In this document: positions 45,422 through 54,187 of the stretch, in pieces
How the letters are laid out: each line of letters begins with the position of its first letter
Numbering within the stretch: position 1 is the stretch's first letter
Assembly (NCBI RefSeq): GCF_000626715.1
Contig: NZ_AQRA01000006.1
Span: 310,001-374,000 of the forward strand
Direction: 5' to 3'
DNA length: 64,000 nucleotides
From: Aquimarina atlantica
GTDB taxonomy: Bacteria > Bacteroidota > Bacteroidia > Flavobacteriales > Flavobacteriaceae
Notes under the pieces: model-generated
The model's database searches: none
What the model saw: the letters and a program-made list of their open reading frames with translations, nothing else
What the model was told of the DNA's origin: nothing
Position numbers and translations under genes: made by a program

Positions 45422-46768
45422 TTATTTTTTAAAGTAATCCATAGGGTTTACTCTTTCTTTGTTTAACCGTACTTCATAATGAAGATGGTACCCTGTTGAT
45501 TTACCAGTACTTCCTACATACCCGATAATCTGACCTTTTTTAACGTTTTCACCATTTTTAATGTTGAAACCTTGTAAGTGAGCATACCAGGTTTCATAAC
45601 CATCTGCATGAGATATCACTATTAAATTACCCCAATCATCTTCTGATGAGATATTTACAATCGTGCCATCTGCTGTTGCTAAAACAGGAACACCTTCTTT
45701 TGCTCTAATGTCAATACCACCGTGAACTATTTTTTTCTTATCAATAGGATGTGTAAAACTTTTGCCAAAAGATGCAGTGATATCTTTAGTAGAACCATTT
45801 TTTACAGGAAAAATAGAAGGAGGGTCTTTTTTGTTTACTTCTGTATGTATAGACGGTATATTAGTATAATCAAATTTGTCTTCTAATTCGTGCGTAGGTT
45901 TTGTGAAAGCCATTAGAAGAAAAAGAAGAACAGGAATTAATACTGCATATCGTATAATGTTTGTTTTAGTAGAATGGTTTTTTGTGATCATGTCTATTCG
46001 TTTTTTAATAATTGATTGATTGAAATAACTATATAATTTGATAGATTGCTTTGCAGTTATGTTTTTAAATAAGAGTTCTAGATAATATGATTTTTTAATT
46101 TGTGTATTGATTACAGCCCGATCTGCCTGAAATTCGTGAACAGCTATAATTGATTTTTTGAAAAAATATACAAAAGGATTAAACCAGTATAAAGCGATAT
46201 AAATTTCAGTAAAAATTAAATCTATTGTATGTAGAGATTTACTATGAATTTTTTCATGATCAATGATGGGTTGTTCATAATCATTTATTTTGCCCATTGG
46301 AATAAAGATCCAATTAAAAAAAGAAAATATTGAGGGGATATCTGCAATGACAAAATGATAACCTTCTTTGGTATAAGTTTTTGATTTTCTCTTTATAGTA
46401 TATAATTGTACTATAGGCACCAACAATCGAATAATATATATAATAAAACCAATACAGTATAATATCGATATATAATCAATAATATTCCTGTTGCTCTCGG
46501 GAGTTATCATCTTGTCTTTTTGGTTCGTTACGGTTAGATGACCAATTGATATAAATTCATCAAAACCAGAGATGTTAATAGGATCTTTTCTAAAAGGTAG
46601 CTCTACTTCGTTTAACACAGGAAGAATCAAGGAAAGAGGTAATAAAATTAATAGTATAACCCTATTGATTTTATGAAAAGTTAGTTTCCGTAAAAATAAA
46701 TAAAATACAATGTATAAAACCGAAAAACAAAAGCTTACTTCTAATAAGTATATTAAGTAATTATTCAT
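45422..46768 (-). CDS. BlaR1-like M56 protease fused to M23 endopeptidase
   Basis: A 448-residue fusion. Residues 1-290 form a membrane M56/BlaR1 sensor protease with four hydrophobic segments and the zinc motif HEKIH at about 171-175. A linker leads to a C-terminal M23 LytM domain at about 330-445 (HPIDKKKIVHGGIDIRAKEG, VPVLATADGTIV, THADGY-like loop, GYHLHYEVRL), with HGGID and HLH zinc ligands. BlaR1-type proteins relay envelope signals by cleaving BlaI, whose homologue is encoded upstream with an 8-nt overlap. The M23 part would cut peptide cross-links of peptidoglycan. Confidence 0.88.
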   Translation of the reverse strand: MNNYLIYLLEVSFCFSVLYIVFYLFLRKLTFHKINRVILLILLPLSLILPVLNEVELPFRKDPINISGFDEFISIGHLTVTNQKDKMITPESNRNIIDYISILYCIGFIIYIIRLLVPIVQLYTIKRKSKTYTKEGYHFVIADIPSIFSFFNWIFIPMGKINDYEQPIIDHEKIHSKSLHTIDLIFTEIYIALYWFNPFVYFFKKSIIAVHEFQADRAVINTQIKKSYYLELLFKNITAKQSIKLYSYFNQSIIKKRIDMITKNHSTKTNIIRYAVLIPVLLFLLMAFTKPTHELEDKFDYTNIPSIHTEVNKKDPPSIFPVKNGSTKDITASFGKSFTHPIDKKKIVHGGIDIRAKEGVPVLATADGTIVNISSEDDWGNLIVISHADGYETWYAHLQGFNIKNGENVKKGQIIGYVGSTGKSTGYHLHYEVRLNKERVNPMDYFKK

Positions 46769-47144
46769 TTTCTTTTTTTAGTTTGTCTATTTTTTCTTCA
46801 ATTAATGACTTCATTTTTTCCAGTTCGGATAAGTTTAAATCTTCATCATTAGCAAAATGAAGCGCAAATTTGCTTATAGAGCCACTAAAAAAGTTACCAA
46901 CTACATGTTTAAAATGATTTTTAAAATATACCTCTTTCGATATCAGAGGGAAATATTCACGAACTCTGCCATATGAATTATAGTTTATAAATTTTTTTGT
47001 AACCAGAGTTCTTATAACTGTCGATATTGTTGTGTAAGCTGGTTTAGGTTCGGGAAACTCATCAACTATATCTTTTAAGAATGCTTTTTCCAGTTTCCAG
47101 AGGTATTGCATTATTTGCTCTTCTGCTTTTGTTAAATCTCTCAT
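46761..47144 (-). CDS. BlaI/MecI/CopY family repressor
   Basis: A 127-residue winged-helix repressor: LTKAEEQIMQYLWKLEKAFL, VDEFPEPKPAYTTISTVIRT, LVTKKFINYNSYGRVREYFP, and a C-terminal dimerisation helix (LSELEKMKSLIEEKIDKLKK). These repressors are cleaved by partner M56 proteases. Three dyad operators lie 12-66 nt upstream of the start, so autoregulation is probable. Confidence 0.93.
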   Translation of the reverse strand: MRDLTKAEEQIMQYLWKLEKAFLKDIVDEFPEPKPAYTTISTVIRTLVTKKFINYNSYGRVREYFPLISKEVYFKNHFKHVVGNFFSGSISKFALHFANDEDLNLSELEKMKSLIEEKIDKLKKENE

Positions 47145-47156
47145 ATAGCAAATGTA

Positions 47157-47210
47157 ACTATAATTTTAGTAATATTACTATAAATATAGTTTTATTACTA
47201 TTTTTATAGT
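47157..47210. promoter_or_regulatory. three tandem BlaI-type operators
   Basis: ACTA-N6-TAGT dyads occur at 47157-47170, 47177-47190 and 47197-47210, spaced by exactly 20 bp. The middle one, ACTATAAATATAGT, is perfectly symmetrical. Bla boxes of BlaI/MecI repressors share a TACA/TGTA or similar short-arm design. The position directly upstream of the repressor start supports autorepression. Confidence 0.72.
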
Positions 47211-47955
47211 AATAAAGCTTCGAAATCCTTGTATAACAAGAGAAAGAGCTAGGTGTTATAAGAGAATTAGAAAACTTATTACACTAGTAGTACGATAGGA
47301 ATTCGTAATTCATCAGAAATCAATAGGTGTATTTTTGAAAAATATTATAATTAGAATGTACAGTTGAGTTTGTATTATAATCTATTTAAAATTGTTGAAG
47401 ACTTATTTGTTCCTACTTATTTTTCTAAATCATCATTATAACTGCAAGAAGTGAAGCTGCACTAAACAATAAGCAGAGTTTTGCAAAAAAATAATCATTG
47501 ATTTTTATGTTAGTTCTCATGGTTGATGGGTTTTAAGGGTTGTACAAGTGAAATGTGAAAAAACTATTTTTTATAAGCGTAACATTTTTACCTATGAATA
47601 GCATGACTACAGGCTCCGGGAAGGCTTGATAAAAAATTAAGAATTACTTTGATGTTAAGTCTGATTTTGGTTTTAAAAGGATTCATAATATATTTTTTTA
47701 GTGTTGAATAGATATTAATTAAATCATAACATTATGAATCAAAGGTAATTAGAGTTGTTGTCTTTACAAATACGTGGAAATACGTAATTTTATTTTAAAG
47801 CATATAAACCAAAGAAAAAGGTTTTTTATGATCGGGTATTTTAAATAGATAGAAAGAAACTTTTGTTGAGCTTAAAAGAATGTTATTATTTAAGAAAGGA
47901 AAAAGTAGTGTGAATTTGTTATTCTTAAGGATACCTTATTCTAGTATATATATTG
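47211..47955. other. long intergenic stretch between the blaI operators and tRNA genes
   Basis: About 745 nt. Apart from one possible 31-codon minus-strand gene (47425-47520) no coding region is convincing. The open frame at 47880-48065 runs into the tRNA-Leu gene and is not real. The area is AT-rich and has no clear repeats. Confidence 0.55.
47425..47520 (-). CDS. possible 31-residue single-span membrane peptide
   Basis: ATG at 47520 and TAG at 47425-47427 encode 31 residues: a polar start MRTNIKINDYFFAK and then a hydrophobic helix (LCLLFSAASLLAVIMMI). The layout is that of small membrane proteins. No promoter, ribosome site or homologue can be shown, so it may be chance. Confidence 0.3.
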   Translation of the reverse strand: MRTNIKINDYFFAKLCLLFSAASLLAVIMMI

Positions 47956-48039
47956 TGCCCAGAGCGGGAGTCGAACCCGCACGCCCTAATGGACACATGG
48001 CCCTCAACCATGCCTGTCTACCAGTTCCAGCACCTGGGC
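47956..48039 (-). tRNA. tRNA-Leu(GAG)
   Basis: A class II tRNA of 84 nt. Acceptor stem GCCCAGG/TCTGGGC with A73; anticodon stem CATGG-TTGAGGG-CCATG with anticodon GAG; long variable arm; T arm with GGTTCGACTCC. The 3' CCA is not encoded (the genome continues with other bases). Confidence 0.95.
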
Positions 48040-48070
48040 AGTATGAATACTACAATATAACATAAAACTA

Positions 48071-48101
48071 AAAAAGTATCGTAAAAATTACGATACTTTT
48101 T
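48071..48101 (-). terminator. terminator of the tRNA-Lys unit
   Basis: AAAAAGTATCGTAA-AAA-TTACGATACTTTTT, with 14-nt arms. Read leftward it ends in a T run, directly after tRNA-Lys. Confidence 0.85.
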
Positions 48102-48103
48102 AG

Positions 48104-48176
48104 TGACCGGGCTGGGGCTCGAACCCAGGACCCTCTCCTTAAAAGGGAGATGCTCTACCAACTGAGCTACCCGGTC
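48104..48176 (-). tRNA. tRNA-Lys(TTT), copy 1
   Basis: A 73-nt tRNA with acceptor GACCGGG/CCCGGTC, anticodon loop CTTTTAA (anticodon TTT) and T arm GGTTCGAGCCC. Identical to the copy at 48243-48315. Confidence 0.97.
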
Positions 48177-48242
48177 ATTGATAATTTTATTATCAGATAT
48201 TTTAAAGAACTAATTAAATAATAATTTACTATTATTTATTTG

Positions 48243-48315
48243 TGACCGGGCTGGGGCTCGAACCCAGGACCCTCTCCTTAAAAGGGAGATGCTCTACCAA
48301 CTGAGCTACCCGGTC
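48243..48315 (-). tRNA. tRNA-Lys(TTT), copy 2
   Basis: Identical in all 73 nt to the neighbouring copy, 66 bp away in the same direction. A recent tandem duplication, or gene conversion, keeps the pair the same. Confidence 0.97.
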
Positions 48316-48448
48316 ATACATTCTTTTTCCTTGAATGCGGGTGCAAATATACTATCATTAATTTATTTTTCAAGAAGAAATTCATATAAATTTGCGTTTT
48401 GTTTAAAATGATGTTTTTTTTGAGCAATATCTATTTAATTTTTACGGT

Positions 48449-48970
48449 ATGAATATAGTTTTAATGGGGTATATGGGGAGCGGAAAATCCCTGGTAGGCA
48501 GAGACTTGGCTGCTAAAATAAAATTGAATTATCTGGATTTGGATGATTTTATAGAAAATCAAGAAAAAAAATCAATTAGAAAGATTTTTGACGATAAAGG
48601 CGAAATATATTTTAGAAAAAAAGAATCTTTATACCTTAAAGAAGTATTAGAGACTTATAAAAACACCATTATTTCTCTTGGGGGAGGTACACCTTGTTTT
48701 GCAGGTAATCTGCAAACTATAGCAAATAATGAAAATGCAAAAAGTATATATTTGCAAACCTCATTAGACGAATTAACAAAAAGGTTATTTGCAGAACGAG
48801 ACAAACGACCATTGATTTCTCATATTACCACATCAGACGAACTTAAGGACTTTGTTCGTAAACATTTGTTCGAGCGATCGTTTTATTATAATCAAGCAGA
48901 TTATAAAGTAATCACTGATCAAAAAAGTGAAGATCAAATAAGTAAAGAAATTAAAGCCTTTTTATTTTAG
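48449..48970 (+). CDS. aroK: shikimate kinase
   Basis: A 173-residue shikimate kinase phosphorylating shikimate at O3 in the chorismate pathway. P-loop MGYMGSGKSLVG; shikimate-binding DLDDFIE and FRKKESLYLKEV; GGGTPC; lid region RDKRPLI. Length is typical. A -7 element TAAATTTG is seen at 48387-48394. The 3' end overlaps that of the convergent phosphoribosyltransferase gene by 9 nt. Confidence 0.96.
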   Translation: MNIVLMGYMGSGKSLVGRDLAAKIKLNYLDLDDFIENQEKKSIRKIFDDKGEIYFRKKESLYLKEVLETYKNTIISLGGGTPCFAGNLQTIANNENAKSIYLQTSLDELTKRLFAERDKRPLISHITTSDELKDFVRKHLFERSFYYNQADYKVITDQKSEDQISKEIKAFLF

Positions 48971-49462
48971 AATAGCAAGATCCTCATCTCCAAACTTAAC
49001 AATGATATGCTCATGTAAAGAAGTCGATAGAGAAATTCCTTTAAAATCAGCTTTAATTGGGTATTTCTTATGGTTTCGATTAACCAAAACAGCAGTCTTA
49101 AACCTGGTAAGAGGAACATCAAGAAAATGTTTTACACCATAAATAAGAGCAGTACCCGAATTAAGTACATCATCTGCAAGAATTATTGGCTTATTTTGAT
49201 ACTCAGTTGCTTCTATCGAAGTTTTAACAGTATTGTGAGGGGATTTTTTATTCATGGTTACCTCACATAGTGTCACTTTTAAGTCAGAGATGCTTTCTAG
49301 TATAACTTTTAACCGTTGAGCAAATATATATCCGTTTTCTGCTATCCCAGCAATTACAATCTCTTTTTCATCAACATTAGTTTCATAAATCTGATAAGCA
49401 ATACGTTTTATTTTGTGCTGTATTTGTTCGTGAGTAAGAATTATATTGTTATCGGTTTGCAT
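48962..49462 (-). CDS. phosphoribosyltransferase family protein (PyrR-like)
   Basis: A 166-residue type I phosphoribosyltransferase. PRPP-binding motif IILADDVLNSGTALIYG; N-terminal region ILTHEQIQHKIKRIAYQIYE resembles PyrR; a short hood (IVIAGIAENGYIFAQRL) precedes the core. It may act as a uracil/hypoxanthine-type transferase or as a PyrR-like regulator. The base substrate cannot be inferred. Overlaps aroK at the 3' ends. Confidence 0.85.
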   Translation of the reverse strand: MQTDNNIILTHEQIQHKIKRIAYQIYETNVDEKEIVIAGIAENGYIFAQRLKVILESISDLKVTLCEVTMNKKSPHNTVKTSIEATEYQNKPIILADDVLNSGTALIYGVKHFLDVPLTRFKTAVLVNRNHKKYPIKADFKGISLSTSLHEHIIVKFGDEDLAILK

Positions 49463-49550
49463 ACTTCAGAATTATTGATTGCTATTTATAATGGTATAAA
49501 TAAACTATTACTAATGATTGTTTTAATTATAAATAGAGTTTTATAAAAAT

Positions 49551-50135
49551 TTATAAAGGATTTTCAAATATAAAAAAGAGTTCGTTACCCATACGCGGTT
49601 CTATAGAATTATAACAATTTTCTAATGTTTTTATCATAAAAGATTGAGAAAACAGGAGTTCATACTCTTCTTTACTCCCTCCGAAGGGAGGACCATCATG
49701 TTCAAATTCTTTATTAAATAAGAGTCCTACAAGTTTTCCTTTTTTAGAAAGAAGGTTTGAGACCTTGTTAATATAGTCTCGGCGTCGTTCTGGCGGTAAT
49801 GCGCAAAAAAAAGTTTGTTCTATAATCAAATCAAATTTGTTCTGATAACTAAAAAAATCATCACATATTAATTTTTCTGAAGGAAACTCGGGTAATCGTC
49901 GTTTAAAATTTTGTAATACATCTTCTACCAAATCTAATATATATATGTTTTTAAATCCTTGATTAAATAAGTATTCTGCTTCGTAGGCATTGCCACAGCC
50001 CGGAATAAGGATTTTAAGATCACGATCTGTTAACTGATCAAAATAATTGATGATAGGAGGAGATGCATAACCAATATCCCATCCTGTTTGCTTATTTTGA
50101 TAACGATATTTCCAGTATTCTTTGTCAGGGATCAT
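49551..50135 (-). CDS. TPMT family SAM-dependent methyltransferase
   Basis: A 194-residue thiopurine-methyltransferase-like enzyme. The N-terminal WKYRYQNKQTGWDIGYASPP, motif I ILIPGCGNAYEAEYLFNQGF, acidic IYILDLVEDVL, FDLIIEQTFFCALPPERRRD and LFNKEFEHDGPPFGGS are characteristic. Bacterial members methylate chalcogens, halides or thiols. Its start overlaps the stop of the S4 protein gene by 4 nt. Confidence 0.9.
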   Translation of the reverse strand: MIPDKEYWKYRYQNKQTGWDIGYASPPIINYFDQLTDRDLKILIPGCGNAYEAEYLFNQGFKNIYILDLVEDVLQNFKRRLPEFPSEKLICDDFFSYQNKFDLIIEQTFFCALPPERRRDYINKVSNLLSKKGKLVGLLFNKEFEHDGPPFGGSKEEYELLFSQSFMIKTLENCYNSIEPRMGNELFFIFENPL

Positions 50136-50521
50136 TCTTCACTATCGTTTGTTTCGCTATCAGAATACCAATCATCGATATCCCTTCGGTCTTTTTTGGT
50201 AGGCCTTCCGGTACCTTTTTTCCGGTAATAATCTTTAGAATATTTTAAAAGATCTAATTTTTGCAACGCTTCCTTTGGAGTGGTGTCTTTACGATAGATG
50301 TCGACGAGTTTAGCTCCAATTCGACTATCGGGTGTATCGAGTACCACAAGTTCATAATTAATTTGATTTTTACGAACAGTGATTTTATCCATAGGATAGA
50401 CATCTCTAGAAGGTTTGATGATATCTCCGTTAACACGAATTTTACCATCTTTACACGCTTTTGTAGCAATACTTCGAGTTTTAAAGTATCGAATACACCA
50501 TAAATATTTGTCAACTCGCAT
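50132..50521 (-). CDS. S4-domain RNA-binding protein (Hsp15/HslR-like)
   Basis: A 129-residue protein beginning with the S4 motif MRVDKYLWCIRYFKTRSIAT, KACKDGKIRVNGDIIKPSRD, followed by a basic tail (YYRKKGTGRPTKKDRRDIDD). HslR binds free 50S subunits that carry nascent chains and recycles them. First gene of a two-gene operon with the methyltransferase. Confidence 0.9.
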   Translation of the reverse strand: MRVDKYLWCIRYFKTRSIATKACKDGKIRVNGDIIKPSRDVYPMDKITVRKNQINYELVVLDTPDSRIGAKLVDIYRKDTTPKEALQKLDLLKYSKDYYRKKGTGRPTKKDRRDIDDWYSDSETNDSEE

Positions 50522-50611
50522 AAAAAATAATTAAAATGCGTTTTTATATTAAATAATTGTGAAACAAAAGTACAAGAAAATCGTATCTTGCGCCTTCAAA
50601 AAAGTAAATAC

Positions 50612-51583
50612 ATGAATGTAATAAAATATAGCTGTGCCATTGTGCTGGCTTTGGTGGTTTTATATGCTTGTAAAAAAGACGATGATGATGGTGGTGCAAC
50701 TGCCGTTCCTCCAAGAGATAGAGGAGAACAACAAATAACCGATGATGCAGCGCTTCAGGACTATTTAAGAACACATTTTTATACGCTAGAAGATGTGTTT
50801 GTAAATAATGATGCTATTGCAGAATATCAAATTGCAAAGTTAGATACAATAGCAGATGCTAATATAGGAGAACAATCAATTTTAGATTCCCCTCTTTTAA
50901 TAACTAAAAAAATTACGAGGAACGATGTTGAATACACATTATACATCCTAAATTTAAATCAAGGAGGAGGTGCACACCAACCTACTTTTGCAGATTCTAC
51001 TCTAGTGACGTACCAGGGGGAATTACTGTATAAGCCAAAGAGTTCTAATAAAATATTTGATAGTGCTGTAAATCCTGTGTGGTTTGATTTAGTATCTGTT
51101 GTAGAAGGTTTTAGAGAGTCCTTGGTAGATTTTAAAGGAGCCTCAAGCTTTGTTGAGAATAGCGATGGTACGGTTACGCATACAGGTCAAGGAAATTTGG
51201 TTGTGTTTATGCCTTCTGGTTTGGCTTATTTTAATGAAGCTCGCCCAAGTATCCCAGCATATTCTCCTTTAATTTTTAATATTCAATTGTATAAAGTGAA
51301 CCAGGCTGATCATGATAGAGATGGTTTGCCATCTTATTTAGAGGATATAGATGGTGATCGTTTGGTATTAGACGTAAATGATGATACCGATCAAGATGGT
51401 ACACCAGATTATATAGATAATGATGATGATAGAGATGGTACATTAACCAAAGATGAGATAACTATTAATGATAGTAATAATGATGGATTTATTACTCCGG
51501 ATGAAATTACATTTTATGATGATGATGGTGATGGCATAAAAAATCATCTGGATGCCGATGATAGGGATTTAAAAAACGAATAA
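50612..51583 (+). CDS. FKBP-like lipoprotein with Asp-rich calcium-binding-type tail
   Basis: A 323-residue lipoprotein. The start at 50612 gives a lipobox (VVLYACKKDDDDG); the frame extends 8 residues upstream. Residues of about 60-230 resemble an FKBP-type peptidyl-prolyl isomerase (VTYQGELLYKPKSSNKIFDS, LVVFMPSGLAYFNEARPSIP, PLIFNIQLYKV). The last 90 residues contain DxDxDG-like units (DHDRDGLPSYLEDIDGDRLV, DQDGTPDYIDNDDDRDG) as in thrombospondin type 3 repeats. Similar proteins are associated with gliding (GldI), which is not proven here. Confidence 0.75.
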   Translation: MNVIKYSCAIVLALVVLYACKKDDDDGGATAVPPRDRGEQQITDDAALQDYLRTHFYTLEDVFVNNDAIAEYQIAKLDTIADANIGEQSILDSPLLITKKITRNDVEYTLYILNLNQGGGAHQPTFADSTLVTYQGELLYKPKSSNKIFDSAVNPVWFDLVSVVEGFRESLVDFKGASSFVENSDGTVTHTGQGNLVVFMPSGLAYFNEARPSIPAYSPLIFNIQLYKVNQADHDRDGLPSYLEDIDGDRLVLDVNDDTDQDGTPDYIDNDDDRDGTLTKDEITINDSNNDGFITPDEITFYDDDGDGIKNHLDADDRDLKNE

Positions 51584-51618
51584 AAAAAAACTCCGATTGA
51601 AAAATCGGAGTTTTTTTT
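51584..51618. terminator. bidirectional terminator
   Basis: AAAACTCCGATT-GAAA-AATCGGAGTTTT with A and T runs on both sides, between the converging FKBP-like and outer-membrane protein genes. Confidence 0.9.
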
Positions 51619-51622
51619 ATCC

Positions 51623-52207
51623 TTATAAGTCCAGAGAAAGACCGATTATGAGTTGATTTGGTCTAGAGTCTACTCGTATACTCTCGTCTATTGATTTTGC
51701 AGTGTTTTTACTAAGCCCACGTTCATAACGTATATCTGCATTAAATCTACCAAATTGTACACCTGCTCCAAATTGTAACCCAACGGTAAACTCATTTTTA
51801 ACATCGCCAAGTCGTACATCCTCTAGGTCTGTTTCTACAATATACTGTAATGCCGGACCTCCAAAAACATGTATTGGTCCCAAAACAGAAATCCCTAAAA
51901 GAATAGGTAAATCTAATTTTTTTATCGTGTAATCGAGTTCGCTATTAGCAAGCTTATAGGAACTATTGTTCACAGTGTATTGTAATTCTGGTTTGAGATA
52001 AATATTATCAGTTAGTTTTCCTCTTAAAAACACTCCTAAGTGATATCCAACACGATCATCTGCTGTTGTTCTTGTAACATCGGTAATTTCAATTTTACCA
52101 TTATCCCCATAATTAAGTCCTGCTTTTACTCCAAAAGTTACCCTTTTTTCCTGGGCAAGTATGGTACAAGAAGTAAATAGCATAAAAAAAATAAACACAT
52201 TTTTCAT
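51623..52207 (-). CDS. outer-membrane beta-barrel (porin family) protein
   Basis: A 194-residue exported protein with a signal peptide (IFFMLFTSCTILAQ). An eight-strand barrel follows: VTFGVKAGLNYGDN, VGYHLGVFLRGKLTDNIYLK, PELQYTVNNSSYKL, GIQFGAGVQFGRFNADIRYE-like strands, and a C-terminal LIIGLSLDL. It matches the PorT/OMP_b-brl_2 type common in Bacteroidota. Function unspecific. Confidence 0.85.
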   Translation of the reverse strand: MKNVFIFFMLFTSCTILAQEKRVTFGVKAGLNYGDNGKIEITDVTRTTADDRVGYHLGVFLRGKLTDNIYLKPELQYTVNNSSYKLANSELDYTIKKLDLPILLGISVLGPIHVFGGPALQYIVETDLEDVRLGDVKNEFTVGLQFGAGVQFGRFNADIRYERGLSKNTAKSIDESIRVDSRPNQLIIGLSLDL

Positions 52208-52522
52208 TATAAAATAATTTTTGCTTCAACCAGGATTATCGAATAGAGTTTCATTACGAAGATTGAAAAAGCAATAGAACCTGATATTTTTTAGTTTTTA
52301 CTAAAAAAATATAGCATTACGTCATCAGGATTTGAAAGCTACTTCAAACTATAATAGATGATCTATTATGTAATCCAGATTTAAAGATTAATAAATAATT
52401 TGAGTGATTTTGGTATAAAGGCTAGTCTATCAAGAACGAATGTCTTTGTGTTTTATTTTTTGTAGAAACAAAAAACCTTCTGAAATAAATCAGAAGGTTT
52501 TCTTAATATTTTAAAAAGATGA
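52208..52522. other. 315-nt intergenic region
   Basis: It contains the transketolase terminator (52470-52503) and AT-rich sequence that should carry the leftward promoter of the beta-barrel gene. No gene seen. Confidence 0.55.
52470..52503 (-). terminator. terminator of the transketolase operon
   Basis: AAAACCTTCTGA-AATAAA-TCAGAAGGTTTT; read leftward the T run follows the transketolase C-terminal subunit. Confidence 0.88.
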
Positions 52523-53476
52523 TTATTTTCTTTTTACAACTTTTAATACGGCTTTACTTATAGCTTCTGCATTTAAACCATATTTTTCCATTAACTGATC
52601 TGGTGTTCCACTTTCTCCAAAAGTATCATTTGTTGCAATAAATTCTTGAGGAACAGGATTGTGTTGAGTTAAAACTCTTGAAACACTTTCTCCTAAGCCT
52701 CCTAAAAAGTTATGCTCTTCTGCAGTAACAATACATCCTGTTTTCTTTACCGAATTTAGAATTGCTTCATCATCAAGTGGTTTTATAGTATGTATATTAA
52801 TTACTTCTGCACTTATCCCTTGTTCATGTAAAGATTCTGCTGCTTGTAAAGCTTCCCATACCAAATGACCAGTAGCTACTATAGTAACATCAGTTCCTTC
52901 TTGTAATAATACTGCTTTTCCGATTTCGAAGTTTTGATCTTCGGGAGTGAAATTGGCAACTTTTGGTCTTCCAAATCTTAAATAAACTGGGCCTTGATAC
53001 TCTGCTATAGCTATGGTAGCAGCTTTAGTCTGATTGTAATCACATGTGTTAATTACTGTCATTCCTGGTAGCATTTTCATAAGACCAATATCTTCCAGGA
53101 TTTGGTGTGTTGCTCCATCTTCTCCTAACGTTAAACCAGCATGCGAAGCACAAATTTTCACATTTTTATCACTATATGCTATAGATTGACGAATTTGATC
53201 ATAAACACGTCCTGTAGAGAAATTAGCAAACGTTCCTGTAAAAGGGATTTTACCACCTATAGTTAATCCTGCAGCGATTCCCATCATATTTGCTTCAGCA
53301 ATACCAATCTGGAAAAAACGCTCTGGATGATTTGCAATAAAAGCATCCATTTTTAAAGAACCGATCAAATCAGCACATAATGCCACTACATTTTCATTAG
53401 TCTTACCTAATTCTTCTAAACCGGCTCCAAAACCAGAACGAGTATCTTTTTTTCCTGTGTCTATATATTTTTTCAT
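52523..53476 (-). CDS. transketolase, C-terminal subunit
   Basis: A 317-residue second half of transketolase (pyrimidine-binding plus C-terminal domains). FFQIGIAEANMMGIAAGLTI contains the TPP-activating Glu; VKICASHAGLTLGEDGATHQ; and the C-domain VTIVATGHLVWEALQAAESL. It pairs with the N-terminal subunit encoded at 54188. It overlaps the intervening secreted gene by 4 nt, so all three genes are on one transcript. Confidence 0.95.
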   Translation of the reverse strand: MKKYIDTGKKDTRSGFGAGLEELGKTNENVVALCADLIGSLKMDAFIANHPERFFQIGIAEANMMGIAAGLTIGGKIPFTGTFANFSTGRVYDQIRQSIAYSDKNVKICASHAGLTLGEDGATHQILEDIGLMKMLPGMTVINTCDYNQTKAATIAIAEYQGPVYLRFGRPKVANFTPEDQNFEIGKAVLLQEGTDVTIVATGHLVWEALQAAESLHEQGISAEVINIHTIKPLDDEAILNSVKKTGCIVTAEEHNFLGGLGESVSRVLTQHNPVPQEFIATNDTFGESGTPDQLMEKYGLNAEAISKAVLKVVKRK

Positions 53477-54177
53477 TCTGTTATTTTATAACTAAAGTTA
53501 ATATCTAAAGTTTTGGGATTACTATTTGTTTTTATTGCCTTGAGTATAGTTTTGTTTTTACTGGCAAGATATAATATAACCCCATTTATTTTTGGTATTT
53601 TAATATCTTCTGATGTATTAGAACCCGACATCATTTTGTAAATTGAATTCAAAAGTATAGAATTGTTAAATTTCATCTCTTTAGAATAAGCAATTTTTAT
53701 TTTTTCTTCAGGCTCACTATCAGGATATAATTGGTGAATGTTGTAATCTTTATTTTCAATTAGAATGTTGTCTTCTGTTTTTTCAAAAATAAACTTTGTT
53801 ATCCCGTCAAATGGAGATTTGTCTTTTGCAGAAGGAATAAAATCATTAACATTCATTTTCATAAAGAATTCATTTTTATCAAAAGTCATTAGAAAATAGA
53901 CAAACTGTTTTTTGATATCAAAAACAATATGCATTTCAGAATTTTTAAAACTGGTATTTCGTCTTTTAAATACTGATCTTTGAAAACTTTTTACCAGGGC
54001 ATCAGAATCGGTGTACAAATAATCACCATTTTTACTAAATCCTATAGTAATAGTATCTTTCTTGTTTTTAGTTTCAATTTCATAATCAACAAAATAATCA
54101 ATTATTATTTTTTGACTAAAAGAAGAAACAGATGTCAATAAAAAGAATACAAAGAATACTAGTTTAGCTATTTTCAT
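53473..54177 (-). CDS. hypothetical secreted protein inside the transketolase operon
   Basis: A 234-residue protein with a signal peptide (LVFFVFFLLTSVSSFSQ). The mature part is beta-rich with charged loops (DYFVDYEIETKNKKDTITIG, FSKNGDYLYTDSDALVKSFQ) and ends ILKAIKTNSNPKTLDINFSY. No family is recognised with certainty; a GLPGLI-type fold is possible. It is placed between the two transketolase subunits, 10 nt after the first and overlapping the second. It is most likely an insertion into the pair, not a metabolic partner. Confidence 0.6.
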   Translation of the reverse strand: MKIAKLVFFVFFLLTSVSSFSQKIIIDYFVDYEIETKNKKDTITIGFSKNGDYLYTDSDALVKSFQRSVFKRRNTSFKNSEMHIVFDIKKQFVYFLMTFDKNEFFMKMNVNDFIPSAKDKSPFDGITKFIFEKTEDNILIENKDYNIHQLYPDSEPEEKIKIAYSKEMKFNNSILLNSIYKMMSGSNTSEDIKIPKINGVILYLASKNKTILKAIKTNSNPKTLDINFSYKITE

Positions 54178-54187
54178 TGTATGATCT

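Noticed and set aside
47880-48065. 61-codon plus-strand open frame
   Set aside because: It runs through the antisense of the tRNA-Leu gene and has no gene-like features.
48104-48315. tRNA pair as a phage integration site
   Set aside because: No integrase, attachment duplication or mobile gene is present beside the tRNA genes; the two copies are plain tandem duplicates.
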